From: an uncultured Ruminococcus sp. | Lineage (GTDB): Bacteria > Bacillota > Clostridia > Oscillospirales > Ruminococcaceae | Reading direction: 5' to 3' | Length of the DNA: 8,202 nt | Assembly (NCBI GenBank): GCA_947178195.1 | Contig: CAMWXM010000125.1 | Span: 1-8,202 of the forward strand | Shown here: piece after piece, positions 1 through 5,844 of the stretch | How the letters are laid out: every line of letters begins with the position of its first letter | Position numbering within the stretch: the first letter of the stretch is position 1 | Notes under the pieces: generated by a model | What the model was told of the DNA's origin: nothing | Databases searched by the model: none | Seen by the model: only the letters and a program-made list of their open reading frames with translations | Translations under genes and position numbers: made by a program

Positions 1-55
1 GAGCGCATGACTGTTAATCATGATGTCACTGGTTCGAGCCCAGTTGGAGGAGCCA
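1..55 (+). tRNA. tRNA-Asn(GTT), 5' end cut off by the window
   Basis: The window opens in the D-arm (GAGC at 1-4). The anticodon stem is CATGA 6-10 / TCATG 18-22 around the loop CTGTTAA, so the anticodon is GTT (13-15), reading asparagine codons. The T-stem ACTGG 28-32 pairs perfectly with CCAGT 40-44 around TTCGAGC. The 3' acceptor strand is 45-51, the discriminator base is G52, and CCA is encoded at 53-55. The 5' acceptor strand and most of the D-arm lie outside the window. Only three bases separate it from the next tRNA, so the two are surely co-transcribed. Confidence 0.95.
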
Positions 56-58
56 GAT

Positions 59-134
59 GCACCATTAGCTCAGTTGGTAGAGCAACTGACTCTTAATCAG
101 TGGGTCCTGGGTTCGAGCCCCCGATGGTGCACCA
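59..134 (+). tRNA. tRNA-Lys(CTT)
   Basis: A complete 76-nt cloverleaf is visible. The acceptor is GCACCAT 59-65 / ATGGTGC 124-130, the D-stem GCTC 68-71 / GAGC 80-83, and the anticodon stem ACTGA 85-89 / TCAGT 97-101 with loop CTCTTAA. The anticodon is CTT (92-94). The discriminator is A131 and CCA is encoded at 132-134. The T-stem CTGGG 107-111 / CCCCG 119-123 has one mismatch, T108 against C122. The rest is intact, so it is probably functional, though the mismatch is unusual. Confidence 0.95.
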
Positions 135-154
135 ATAAGGCAGTATCGCCAAGG

Positions 155-188
155 AAATCAGGTTTATTTTATGTAAGCCTGATTTTTT
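155..188 (+). terminator. Rho-independent terminator of the tRNA cluster
   Basis: AAATCAGG (155-162) pairs with CCTGATTT (178-185), and the arm runs straight into a six-T tract (183-188). It lies 20 bases after the CCA of tRNA-Lys, which is the expected place for the end of the tRNA transcript. Confidence 0.8.
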
Positions 189-207
189 ATTTTATAACTG
201 CATATGA

Positions 208-245
208 ATATTCGCCGCCTATTTTTTAGGCGGCGAATATATTTT
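208..245. terminator. Strong hairpin, probable second or bidirectional terminator
   Basis: ATATTCGCCGCC (208-219) is perfectly complementary to GGCGGCGAATAT (229-240). T220 and A228 extend the stem, and the loop is short and T-rich. It is followed on the plus strand by ATTTTG, a weak T-tract. On the minus strand no T-run follows. It therefore fits best as a backup terminator for the tRNA transcript, and it may also stop transcription arriving from the convergent anti-sigma gene that ends at 335. Confidence 0.6.
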
Positions 246-334
246 GATTTAGTTGTAGAGATGAATTCCAGCATTACTATCACAATCCGTCTGCTTATTG
301 GAATCAAAGTTTTAAATTTGCAGAATCATTAATT

Positions 335-1549
335 TTATCCAAAATTCATATCCGGGTCAAATTCACCTGTTACTGCATCAACTATCAAAGTATCTCTATA
401 ATAATAATCTAAGTAGCCAATATCCAAATTATCAAACCAACTTGAAAAGTTTTCCGAAGTAAATTCCCAATAAGGCGTTAAGATGTATTCAATATCTTCA
501 TCGTTTGTATCTTCGTTGTTGCTTAAATCATTGCTGCTATTTAAATTCTTTTCGTTTAGCTGGACAACATACACAAGCCGACAGTTTTTATTTATATCAT
601 CAATATAAGGTTCATATCCCATGAATTTGCTCCAGAAAAAAGATATTGAGGCTGCTGCTTTATCAGCGGGACAAATATTAACCATCACATCGTCCTGTAC
701 GTCAAAAATATCGCAAACATCTAAATAAGCAAGACCGCTTCTGTCTATAATTACGCAACATGAATAAGCTTCTCTCATCTGCAGCGAATCGTATGATACA
801 TCGTATGTTATAAGGTATGCTTCTTGAGATGTTGTCCATTCTGGCAGTTCATTGCCATCGTTGACTCTTACGCCGCTGTCAGATCTGGTAGTATCAAGTT
901 TTATAAGGGTATCGACATCCAATGCATAGACTTTTTTTACTTCTGCAGATATATTCAGTTTATTTATAATATCATTAGCCTTTTGAATGCTATCATTTTT
1001 GTTAAGACTATATATTTCGTTATTTTCCAGTTGCTTTATTTCATCTGTTGTCAGTACATCTGTTTGTACATGGGTACTTCTCAAAGGCGCTACAATATCA
1101 ATATAATTGTAAATATTATCGTCAGAATTTTTGAAGGTAATATGTCCATCTCCATAGTCCAGAGTATAATCGTAATATTCGTTAATGCCAAAAATGGAAT
1201 AGAGATAATCTGGATCCCAGGTTTTTAATACGGCGGTTTTTTGGGCTATGTTTCTATTGGATATATCATCAGATGTCGGTTCGGAATTTTCATTAAAGGA
1301 AGTGCCCGGCATAAAGCTGGTGTTACCGGGTTTCAGCTTGTTTACGTCCTTAAAAACTGTTGCAACTCCAATAATTACTGTAAATGTGGATAAGCATATG
1401 GCTGCCGAAACAGCTATAGAAATCGCCCTTTCGCTGAACCTGCCGAATTTATTACTATTTTTTTCAACACTCGTTTCAATTATCTCTGTCTTTAAATCGG
1501 ATTTCATATGCATACGTTTGACGGCATTTTTATAATCGTTCATATTCAT
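335..1549 (-). CDS. Single-pass membrane protein, probable anti-sigma factor paired with the ECF sigma factor
   Basis: A 404-residue protein starting directly on the stop of the sigma gene: ATGA at 1549-1546 serves as start and stop. GAGGAG lies about 8 bases upstream of this ATG, which favours it over the second Met two codons later. Residues 1-40 are charged and cytoplasmic, with a short helix around YKNAVKRMHMKSDLK. One hydrophobic helix spans about residues 43-66, and the remaining 340 or so residues are acidic, tyrosine- and asparagine-rich and should face outside. An inner N-terminus, one membrane helix and coupling to an ECF sigma factor are the hallmarks of a transmembrane anti-sigma factor. 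No zinc-binding HxxxCxxC motif of classic ZAS anti-sigma factors is present. The large ectodomain is not one I recognise; it may be the signal-sensing part. The function is inferred mainly from context. Confidence 0.75.
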   Translation of the reverse strand: MNMNDYKNAVKRMHMKSDLKTEIIETSVEKNSNKFGRFSERAISIAVSAAICLSTFTVIIGVATVFKDVNKLKPGNTSFMPGTSFNENSEPTSDDISNRNIAQKTAVLKTWDPDYLYSIFGINEYYDYTLDYGDGHITFKNSDDNIYNYIDIVAPLRSTHVQTDVLTTDEIKQLENNEIYSLNKNDSIQKANDIINKLNISAEVKKVYALDVDTLIKLDTTRSDSGVRVNDGNELPEWTTSQEAYLITYDVSYDSLQMREAYSCCVIIDRSGLAYLDVCDIFDVQDDVMVNICPADKAAASISFFWSKFMGYEPYIDDINKNCRLVYVVQLNEKNLNSSNDLSNNEDTNDEDIEYILTPYWEFTSENFSSWFDNLDIGYLDYYYRDTLIVDAVTGEFDPDMNFG

Positions 1550-2019
1550 ATGTAAAACTCCTCTCCCAGTGATTTTTTCAGCAAAGCTCTTGCTCTTGAA
1601 AGTCTTGTCCGCACTGTTCTTCCGTTAGTTTTAGTTATTTTCCCTATTTCCTCGGTAGTATAACCTTCAAAATAAAACAAATGTATCGGTATTCTATATT
1701 TTTTTGGCAGATTCATTACTGCTTCCAATACATAAGATTCGTCCTGAATAACGCAATAAGGTTGATATTCTTCTATAGACACACGATTTTTAAAGCTAAA
1801 TGACCGGAACAGATCCTTGCATTTATTTATAGTTACCCGAAGAAGCCATGCTTTTTCATGGTTTTCATCATCGAACTTTTTTCCGCATGTAAAATATTTT
1901 ATAAACACTTCTGACGTTATATCCTCCGCTTCCGCCACATGCTTAACGCATGCAAAAGCAGTATGAAAAACAGTGTCGCTGTATTTTTCGTATATTTCCT
2001 CCATATGAGTTTTTTCCAT
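1546..2019 (-). CDS. RNA polymerase sigma factor, sigma-70 family, ECF type
   Basis: A 157-residue protein, the usual ECF size. Region 2 is at about residues 8-72: AEDITSEVFIKYF at 30-42 is the core-binding and -10 recognition signature, followed by W58 and the RVTINKCKD segment. Region 4 is at about 100-150: LPKKYRIPIHLFYFEGYTT followed by the helix-turn-helix EEIGKITKTNGRTVRTRLSRAR, which contacts the -35 element. The frame stays open up to 2091, but the ATG at 2019 is preceded by GGAGGGGGTGA at ideal spacing, so I place the start there. The stop overlaps the start of the membrane protein downstream, so the two are translated together. The sigma factor is expected to be held at the membrane by that partner and released by an unknown signal. 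Confidence 0.93.
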   Translation of the reverse strand: MEKTHMEEIYEKYSDTVFHTAFACVKHVAEAEDITSEVFIKYFTCGKKFDDENHEKAWLLRVTINKCKDLFRSFSFKNRVSIEEYQPYCVIQDESYVLEAVMNLPKKYRIPIHLFYFEGYTTEEIGKITKTNGRTVRTRLSRARALLKKSLGEEFYI

Positions 2020-2096
2020 GCGTTCACCCCCTCCGCATCGATCAAAGTGTTTTGAGCAAATTACTTGAAGCTTGTACAATACTGCCTTCACTTAAA

Positions 2097-2125
2097 TAAA
2101 CGATTGAGATAATCAAATTGTTTCA
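2097..2125 (-). promoter_or_regulatory. Candidate ECF-type promoter of the sigma/anti-sigma operon
   Basis: On the minus strand, TGAAAC (2125-2120) is followed by AATTT, a 17-bp gap and CGTTTA (2102-2097). This resembles the -35 TGAAAC and -10 CGTA of SigW-like ECF promoters, with a spacer about one base longer. Transcription would begin near 2090 and give a leader of about 70 bases. No convincing sigma-A promoter was found in the same gap, which favours autoregulation. This is a pattern match only. Confidence 0.4.
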
Positions 2126-2199
2126 GAATTATGAATTTTTTAAAAAAATTTGGTAAATTAGATTTTAAAAGTCAGATCATGTTGTTATAACTCCAAAGC

Positions 2200-2228
2200 T
2201 TGATTTTTTATAAAATTTATGATAAAAT
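2200..2228 (+). promoter_or_regulatory. Sigma-A promoter of the B12 riboswitch operon
   Basis: TTGATT (2200-2205), a 17-bp spacer and TAAAAT (2223-2228), with TGA just before the -10 giving an extended -10 element. The predicted start near 2235 is just where the 5' strand of the riboswitch closing stem begins. Confidence 0.65.
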
Positions 2229-2233
2229 ATATT

Positions 2234-2394
2234 TGTCGATTCAGGGAAACCGGTGAAAATCCGGTACGAGCCCGTCGCCGTGATACGCAAAAATGTTTTT
2301 TCTTGCTCTTAAGCTGTCGCAATTAAGAGGACATGTCATTGGAATTTCCGAGAAGGCGAAAAAACAGCGTTAAGTCGAAATATCTGAGACGGCA
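2234..2394 (+). promoter_or_regulatory. Cobalamin riboswitch aptamer
   Basis: The conserved core is present: GGGAA, then ACCGG-TGAAAAT-CCGGT, then GAGCCCGTCGCCGTGA at about 2244-2283. A B12-box-like segment lies at 2373-2386 (AGTCGAAATATCTG). The two ends close a stem: TGTCG 2234-2238 with CGGCA 2390-2394, and TTCAG 2240-2244 with CTGAG 2384-2388, with one A opposite A between them. A peripheral arm CTCTTAA 2306-2312 / TTAAGAG 2323-2329 is also visible. In this family cobalamin binding turns expression off. The genes downstream suit that role: a transcobalamin-like lipoprotein and an ECF S component. Confidence 0.88.
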
Positions 2395-2411
2395 AAATCC
2401 TATTGTTTATT

Positions 2412-2454
2412 CTGTTGCGAGCGCCGGCAGGGGAAAATAAAAATTTAAAAGGAG
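2412..2454 (+). promoter_or_regulatory. Riboswitch expression platform and ribosome site
   Basis: CTGTTG (2412-2417) pairs with CGGCAG (2425-2430), including G-U pairs, around a seven-base loop CGAGCGC. This is the size and place of the P13 hairpin that kisses the L5 loop in cobalamin riboswitches. An A-rich stretch and AAAGGAG (2448-2454) follow, seven bases before the ATG at 2462. No T-run follows the hairpin, so control is more likely at translation than by termination. I could not find a clear anti-Shine-Dalgarno strand, so the mechanism is inferred. Confidence 0.5.
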
Positions 2455-2461
2455 TACGCTT

Positions 2462-2920
2462 ATGAAAACAACAAAAGCATTAAAAAAAATTTTGTCCGGA
2501 TTTCTGTGTGCAGCGCTTATTGCGACTATGGCGTTATCTGTAACAGGCTGTGACAACGACAAAAAAAGCAGTGAAAGCTCAGAGCAATCCTCATCATCGC
2601 AAAGCAATGTGCAGTCTGTGGGCAAAGGTAAAACAACTTTTGATTTTACCGTAACTGACACAGAGGAAAATGAAACTCAGTTTGACGTTCACACCGATAA
2701 GACAACGGTAGGAGAAGCGCTGCTTGAACTGGACATTATAGCCGGAGATAACTCTGAATATGGTTTATATGTTAAAACAGTAAACGGCATCACTCTTGAT
2801 TTTGATAATGACGGCTATTACTGGGCATTTTATGTAAACGGAGAATATGCTCAGACAGGAGTTGATCTGACAGATATAAAAGACGGTGAAGCATACGCTT
2901 TCAGGGCTGAAAAGGGATGA
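2462..2920 (+). CDS. Lipoprotein with transcobalamin-C-like (DUF4430) domain, probable cobalamin-binding surface protein
   Basis: A 152-residue protein with a lipoprotein signal: KKI near the N-terminus, a hydrophobic core, and the lipobox SVTGC with Cys30. A Ser/Gln/Lys-rich linker (31-57) leads to a DUF4430/transcobalamin C-terminal-like domain at about 58-151. Its typical segments are TVGEALLELDIIAGDNSEYGL (82-102), YVKTVNGITLDFDNDG (103-118), YYWAFYVNGEYAQTGV (119-134) and DGEAYAFRAE. The related domain of intrinsic factor and transcobalamin helps hold cobalamin. The cobalamin riboswitch upstream and the ECF S component overlapping its stop (ATGA at 2917) indicate that it captures cobalamin or a related corrinoid outside the membrane and passes it on. 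The domain and context are seen; the ligand is inferred. Confidence 0.88.
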   Translation: MKTTKALKKILSGFLCAALIATMALSVTGCDNDKKSSESSEQSSSSQSNVQSVGKGKTTFDFTVTDTEENETQFDVHTDKTTVGEALLELDIIAGDNSEYGLYVKTVNGITLDFDNDGYYWAFYVNGEYAQTGVDLTDIKDGEAYAFRAEKG

Positions 2921-3423
2921 AAATAACCGTTCGTGAAATGGCTGTTTTCGCTATGCTGGGGGCGATAATGTATGTTTCAAAGGTGGTTATGGAGGGGATT
3001 CCCAATGTGCATTTAGTAGGAGTTTTTACCATTGCCATAACTATTGTCTACAGAAAAAAGGCTCTTTATGCTATTTATACCTTTGTTTTTTTGCAGGGGC
3101 TTTTCGGCGGATTTTCAACATGGTGGATACCATATCTATATGTCTGGACCATATTGTGGGCAGGAACAATGCTGCTGCCGAAAAATATGCCGAAAAAAAT
3201 TGCGCCTGTGGCTTATATGTTAGTATGCTCTTTGCATGGCTTTTTATTCGGGACTCTTTATTCTCCTGTTCAGGCATTGTTTTTTGGATTGGATCTAAAA
3301 CAAACCTTCGCATGGATAGCGGCTGGATTTCCATATGACTGTATTCATGGAGTGAGTAATTTTTTCTGTGGAATACTTATATTGCCTCTTGCCATTGCAT
3401 TGAAAAAAGCAGAAAAAGTTTAA
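2917..3423 (+). CDS. ECF transporter S component, predicted cobalamin/corrinoid specific (CbrT-like)
   Basis: A 168-residue, very hydrophobic protein with about six membrane helices (approximately 5-22, 30-46, 49-65, 72-87, 96-114 and 134-163). This is the size and shape of a substrate-binding S component of energy-coupling factor transporters. An early small-residue helix (AVFAMLGAIMYV) is the type that docks on EcfT. The start codon overlaps the stop of the lipoprotein gene, so translation is coupled and both are under the cobalamin riboswitch. No EcfA, EcfA' or EcfT is present, as expected for group II ECF systems that share one module. B12 specificity rests on the riboswitch and the transcobalamin-like partner. 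CbrT is a known ECF B12 S component, but I cannot confirm orthology from sequence alone. Confidence 0.85.
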   Translation: MKITVREMAVFAMLGAIMYVSKVVMEGIPNVHLVGVFTIAITIVYRKKALYAIYTFVFLQGLFGGFSTWWIPYLYVWTILWAGTMLLPKNMPKKIAPVAYMLVCSLHGFLFGTLYSPVQALFFGLDLKQTFAWIAAGFPYDCIHGVSNFFCGILILPLAIALKKAEKV

Positions 3424-3469
3424 AATAAAGGCAGCACCACACAAAAATCATGTGGATGCTGCCTTTATT
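3424..3469. terminator. Bidirectional Rho-independent terminator between convergent genes
   Basis: AATAAAGGCAGCA (3424-3436) pairs perfectly with TGCTGCCTTTATT (3457-3469). CCACA (3437-3441) pairs with TGTGG (3451-3455) after a single bulged A3456. T-rich arms leave on both strands. It begins right after the TAA of the S component and lies 24 bases from the stop of the oppositely oriented AIM24 gene, so it can end both transcripts. Confidence 0.88.
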
Positions 3470-3492
3470 GGTTATTTGTGTGGTATTGTCAA

Positions 3493-4167
3493 TTATTTAG
3501 CCGTTGTCAGAAACGGAGAAATCGCCTGAGCCATAGTATTAGCCGGCATTGTCTGAAGCCAGATTTTTCCCGGACCGGTAATTTTAGTATTAAAAAAGCC
3601 TTCTCCGCCGAAAAACATATTTTTAGCGCCCTTGACTCTTTCGATATCTATAGAACAGGTAGATTCCATCATAGCAAGATTTCCGGTATCTATCATTATG
3701 GTCTGCTCCGGTTTAAGCTGATATGTTACAATACTTCCATCAATTTCCAGAAGCACCTTACCTCTTCCGGAAAATTTCTGCATAATAAACCCTTCGCCGC
3801 CGAAGAAGCCTGTTCCGAGCTTTTTCTGAAAGAAAATACTCATCTCAACAGTTGATTCACAGGCAAGAAAGGCTCTTTTCTGAGCGATAATATCCCCCTG
3901 TGAAACGTCCAGCTCTAAAATTTCTCCCGGAAAGCTTGACGCCATAGCTATCATACCTTCGCCGTTCTTAGCAGTATAAATATTCTGAAACATAGATTCT
4001 CCCGAAAATGCCCTTGACATCATGTTCCCTATTCCGCCGCCTGTAGTTGTCATGTCAAGATTGGGCGACATCCAGCTCATTGCTCCTTTTTCGGTTTTTA
4101 TCGACTCTCCGTCGGCAAGATGACAGATGGCTACCGGCATTGGACTGCCTTTAATTTCTACTCGCAT
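3493..4167 (-). CDS. AIM24 family protein (TIGR00266-type)
   Basis: A 224-residue protein of the AIM24 family: cytoplasmic beta-rich proteins widespread in bacteria and related to yeast mitochondrial Aim24, with no firmly established biochemical role. Typical features are a start like MRVEIKGSPMPVAICHLADGE, a Met- and Gly-rich segment GAMSWMSPNLDMTTTGGG (28-45), SGESMFQNIYTA (55-66), and two copies of the block FFGGEGF (121-127 and 185-191), each followed by K-x-x-G-x-G-K. The repeat reflects the duplicated fold. The frame opens at 4188, but AGGGGG lies six bases before the ATG at 4167, which I take as the start. No clear promoter of its own is visible between it and the hairpin at 4196-4234, so it may partly depend on read-through from the solute-binding gene. 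Confidence 0.9.
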   Translation of the reverse strand: MRVEIKGSPMPVAICHLADGESIKTEKGAMSWMSPNLDMTTTGGGIGNMMSRAFSGESMFQNIYTAKNGEGMIAMASSFPGEILELDVSQGDIIAQKRAFLACESTVEMSIFFQKKLGTGFFGGEGFIMQKFSGRGKVLLEIDGSIVTYQLKPEQTIMIDTGNLAMMESTCSIDIERVKGAKNMFFGGEGFFNTKITGPGKIWLQTMPANTMAQAISPFLTTAK

Positions 4168-4195
4168 TATGTTCCCCCTTAATGTCATTTAATAA

Positions 4196-4234
4196 CGCCG
4201 CACAAAGCCGCCATGATAAGATCTTTGTACGGCG
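4196..4234 (-). terminator. Terminator hairpin after the solute-binding protein gene
   Basis: On the minus-strand RNA, CGCCGTACAAAG (4234-4223) pairs over its whole length with CTTTGTGCGGCG (4207-4196). One U-G pair becomes a mismatch on the plus strand, so the fold favours minus-strand transcripts. TTATTAAAT follows, which is only a weak U-tract. It lies 10 bases after the stop of the solute-binding gene. Confidence 0.6.
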
Positions 4235-4244
4235 CTTTCTTGTA

Positions 4245-5558
4245 TTATTTATATTCGGACAATTCGCTTTCAATTACTTTTTTTGAATTATCTAAAATTT
4301 CCTGCCATGAATCAGGAGCGTCTGCATATCCTTTTAAAATTGCGTCGTTTATATTATTTGCCGCTCCTCTTTTCTCATAATCCACTATATTATTTGATAC
4401 CTTTTCGCTCATGCCATATGAAAAATCAAAAACGACATTATTGGGATTTTTTATTTCCTCAAGAAAATTATACTGCTCTTCAGTAAAACCGTTTTTTATT
4501 GCCGCATCTTTCTGAGCCTTTACATACTTTTCCTCAGTTGCCGCAATTCTTTCACATTTAAGATAAGTTGCAACAGCCTCTGCGTTTTCCGAGCCTTTAA
4601 CTAACAGCTTTGAATTAATATCGGCGGTAATGCTTTTTCCACTTCCGTCAGCAGATGGAAACGGCACAAAGAAAACATCTCCGTCCTTATTAGCTGCGTT
4701 GGACTGAGGTATCGCCCATGAGCCTGCTCCCAGGAAAAGAATATCGTCATCAAGGGTGTCATACCACTCGTCGGCATACATAACTCCGCTTATCTGTTCA
4801 ACGATCTTTCCGGCTTTTTTTATGTCTTCGTTATCAAGATTGCTTGTAAACGCATTTGAAGCATAATTTACAAAGGGTTGTCCGGTAGACTGGATAATAC
4901 CCTGACCGATAGCACCTGCACAGCCTGTACCGTCAAATTCTTTCATCATTTTTATAAAAGTATCCCAATCCCATTTACCTTCGGTATAAAGCTTATAAGG
5001 GTCGTCAAAGCCGGCATCCTTAACAGCTTTTCTGCTGTAAATAAGAACTGCCGTATCGTTAATACCCGTCGGCACGGCATAGTGCTTTCCGCCGTATGCC
5101 ATTTTGTCGGCAAGTCCCTTAATATCCGACCACATATCTTCGCTCATATCCAGATAATCGTCCATAGGTTCAAAATAATCCTTGGAAACGCCATAAGGTA
5201 GTGCATTGTCCATATATGGGAACATGTCTATTTTTTCGCCGCCTAAAACAGCCTTTGAAAGATCCTCATACATGGTTTTGCGAGTAGTCGGCACCCATTC
5301 TATCTTTCCACCGTAAACGTCCTCAAAAAGGGTCAGCGCAATACTTCTGCTGCCGTTTGAAGGGTTAAGATCGTAATCCGACAAAAAACGTATTGTTCCG
5401 TTTTCCATTGTTTCTATATTTTCCACCGTCGGCTCTGTAGCCGGCTTGGTTTCAAGAATATCCGCCGTTGACGAGCTTTCCTGTTTATCACAGGCTGTAA
5501 AGCCTGTCGAAGCTGCGACAATTATTGTAATTACCGCAAGTATTTTTTTTATTTTCAT
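4245..5558 (-). CDS. Extracellular solute-binding lipoprotein, family 1 (carbohydrate-type ABC)
   Basis: A 437-residue lipoprotein: KIKK, a hydrophobic stretch, and Cys23 in the context GFTAC, a slightly unusual lipobox with Phe at -3. A Ser/Thr/Glu-rich linker runs to about residue 53. The body has family 1 periplasmic-type binding features: KIEWVPTTRKTMYEDLSKAVLGGEKIDMF early on, then YGGKHYAVPTGINDTAVLIYSRKAVKDAGF (156-184) and WDWDTFIKMMKEFDG (197-210). Proteins of this family collect sugars or oligosaccharides for ABC importers. No permease or ATPase is nearby, so the partner and substrate are unknown; it may serve a distant transporter or act as a sensor. The frame is open to 5654, but AGGAG seven bases before the ATG at 5558 and the signal sequence starting there fix the start. 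The upstream promoter also excludes the longer form. Confidence 0.9.
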   Translation of the reverse strand: MKIKKILAVITIIVAASTGFTACDKQESSSTADILETKPATEPTVENIETMENGTIRFLSDYDLNPSNGSRSIALTLFEDVYGGKIEWVPTTRKTMYEDLSKAVLGGEKIDMFPYMDNALPYGVSKDYFEPMDDYLDMSEDMWSDIKGLADKMAYGGKHYAVPTGINDTAVLIYSRKAVKDAGFDDPYKLYTEGKWDWDTFIKMMKEFDGTGCAGAIGQGIIQSTGQPFVNYASNAFTSNLDNEDIKKAGKIVEQISGVMYADEWYDTLDDDILFLGAGSWAIPQSNAANKDGDVFFVPFPSADGSGKSITADINSKLLVKGSENAEAVATYLKCERIAATEEKYVKAQKDAAIKNGFTEEQYNFLEEIKNPNNVVFDFSYGMSEKVSNNIVDYEKRGAANNINDAILKGYADAPDSWQEILDNSKKVIESELSEYK

Positions 5559-5610
5559 AGTTGTTCTCCTTGTTTCTTTTGATTTTTTGTTTGAAACTGT
5601 CACTATAATA

Positions 5611-5639
5611 ATTATATAAAAAAAAGCCTGTTCTGTCAA
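5611..5639 (-). promoter_or_regulatory. Perfect-consensus sigma-A promoter of the solute-binding gene
   Basis: On the minus strand, TTGACA (5639-5634), exactly 17 bases, and TATAAT (5616-5611). Transcription should start near 5604, leaving a leader of about 45 bases before the ATG at 5558. The spacer holds a run of eight T. Both hexamers match consensus fully, so strong basal expression is expected unless repressed. Confidence 0.85.
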
Positions 5640-5640
5640 G

Positions 5641-5672
5641 ACAGCGCCGCACAAAGTTTTATGCAGCGCTGT
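5641..5672 (-). terminator. Hairpin between the HEPN operon and the solute-binding promoter
   Basis: ACAGCGC (5641-5647) pairs with GCGCTGT (5666-5672), and GCA (5649-5651) with TGC (5662-5664). The pair between them is G-U on the minus-strand RNA and a mismatch on the plus strand, so it folds best in minus-strand transcripts, those of the HEPN operon. The nearest T-run (5625-5618) lies some 15 bases further on, inside the promoter spacer, so its role as a terminator is plausible rather than clear. It shares CGCCGCACAAAG with the hairpin at 4196-4234. Confidence 0.45.
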
Positions 5673-5676
5673 TCTT

Positions 5677-5836
5677 ATACTAATTTTATATCAAACTATA
5701 GAAAAGATTGGCAGAAATAATTTTGTCAATCAAGGAAATCAAACGCAGGCATACTGGCGTATGGCAAGATTGATTGACGCAGAGTGACAGAATTATAGCT
5801 GTCAAGATTTTCTACAGGGTGATATGGAATTAGTAT
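5677..5836. repeat. 160-bp near full-length imperfect palindrome, MITE-like
   Basis: The two ends are inverted copies: 5677-5693 pairs with 5820-5836 over 17 positions with two G-T pairs. After a 2x2 mismatch, 5699-5714 pairs with 5799-5814 with only a tandem G-A/A-G mismatch and one G-T pair. Then 5718-5728 pairs with 5785-5795 with one G-T pair, 5729-5733 with 5770-5774, and a tip CATAC 5750-5754 / GTATG 5759-5763 closes on a four-base loop. TTA flanks both sides (5675-5677 and 5836-5838), and TA also occurs at both edges. It has no coding capacity. It lies only nine bases beyond the HEPN stop, so it would form a long hairpin at the end of that mRNA. It could be a foldback MITE or a structured RNA element. 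Confidence 0.65.
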
Positions 5837-5844
5837 TATATTTG

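Noticed and set aside
20..229. Open frame of 69 codons on the plus strand
   Set aside because: It runs through both tRNA genes and the terminator, so it cannot be a real protein gene.
266..312. Inverted repeat (GAATTCCAGCA / TGCTTATTGGAATC) after the anti-sigma gene
   Set aside because: The arms are interrupted, the loop is long and no T-tract follows on the minus strand, so I do not call it a terminator.
824..1535. Two open frames on the plus strand opposite the anti-sigma gene
   Set aside because: They are antisense to a gene with a clear start, ribosome site and coupling to sigma; no ribosome site or recognisable domain was seen.
2128..2156. Possible sigma-A promoter for the sigma gene (TTACCA-17-CATAAT, minus strand)
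   Set aside because: The -35 match is poor and random matches are common in this AT-rich gap; the ECF-like site is a better candidate.
2407..2661. Open frame on the minus strand over the riboswitch end and the lipoprotein start
   Set aside because: It is antisense to the signal peptide and linker of the DUF4430 lipoprotein and lacks a ribosome site.
3478..3855. Plus-strand open frame opposite the AIM24 gene
   Set aside because: It begins in the convergent terminator region and is antisense to a conserved family; no domain was seen.
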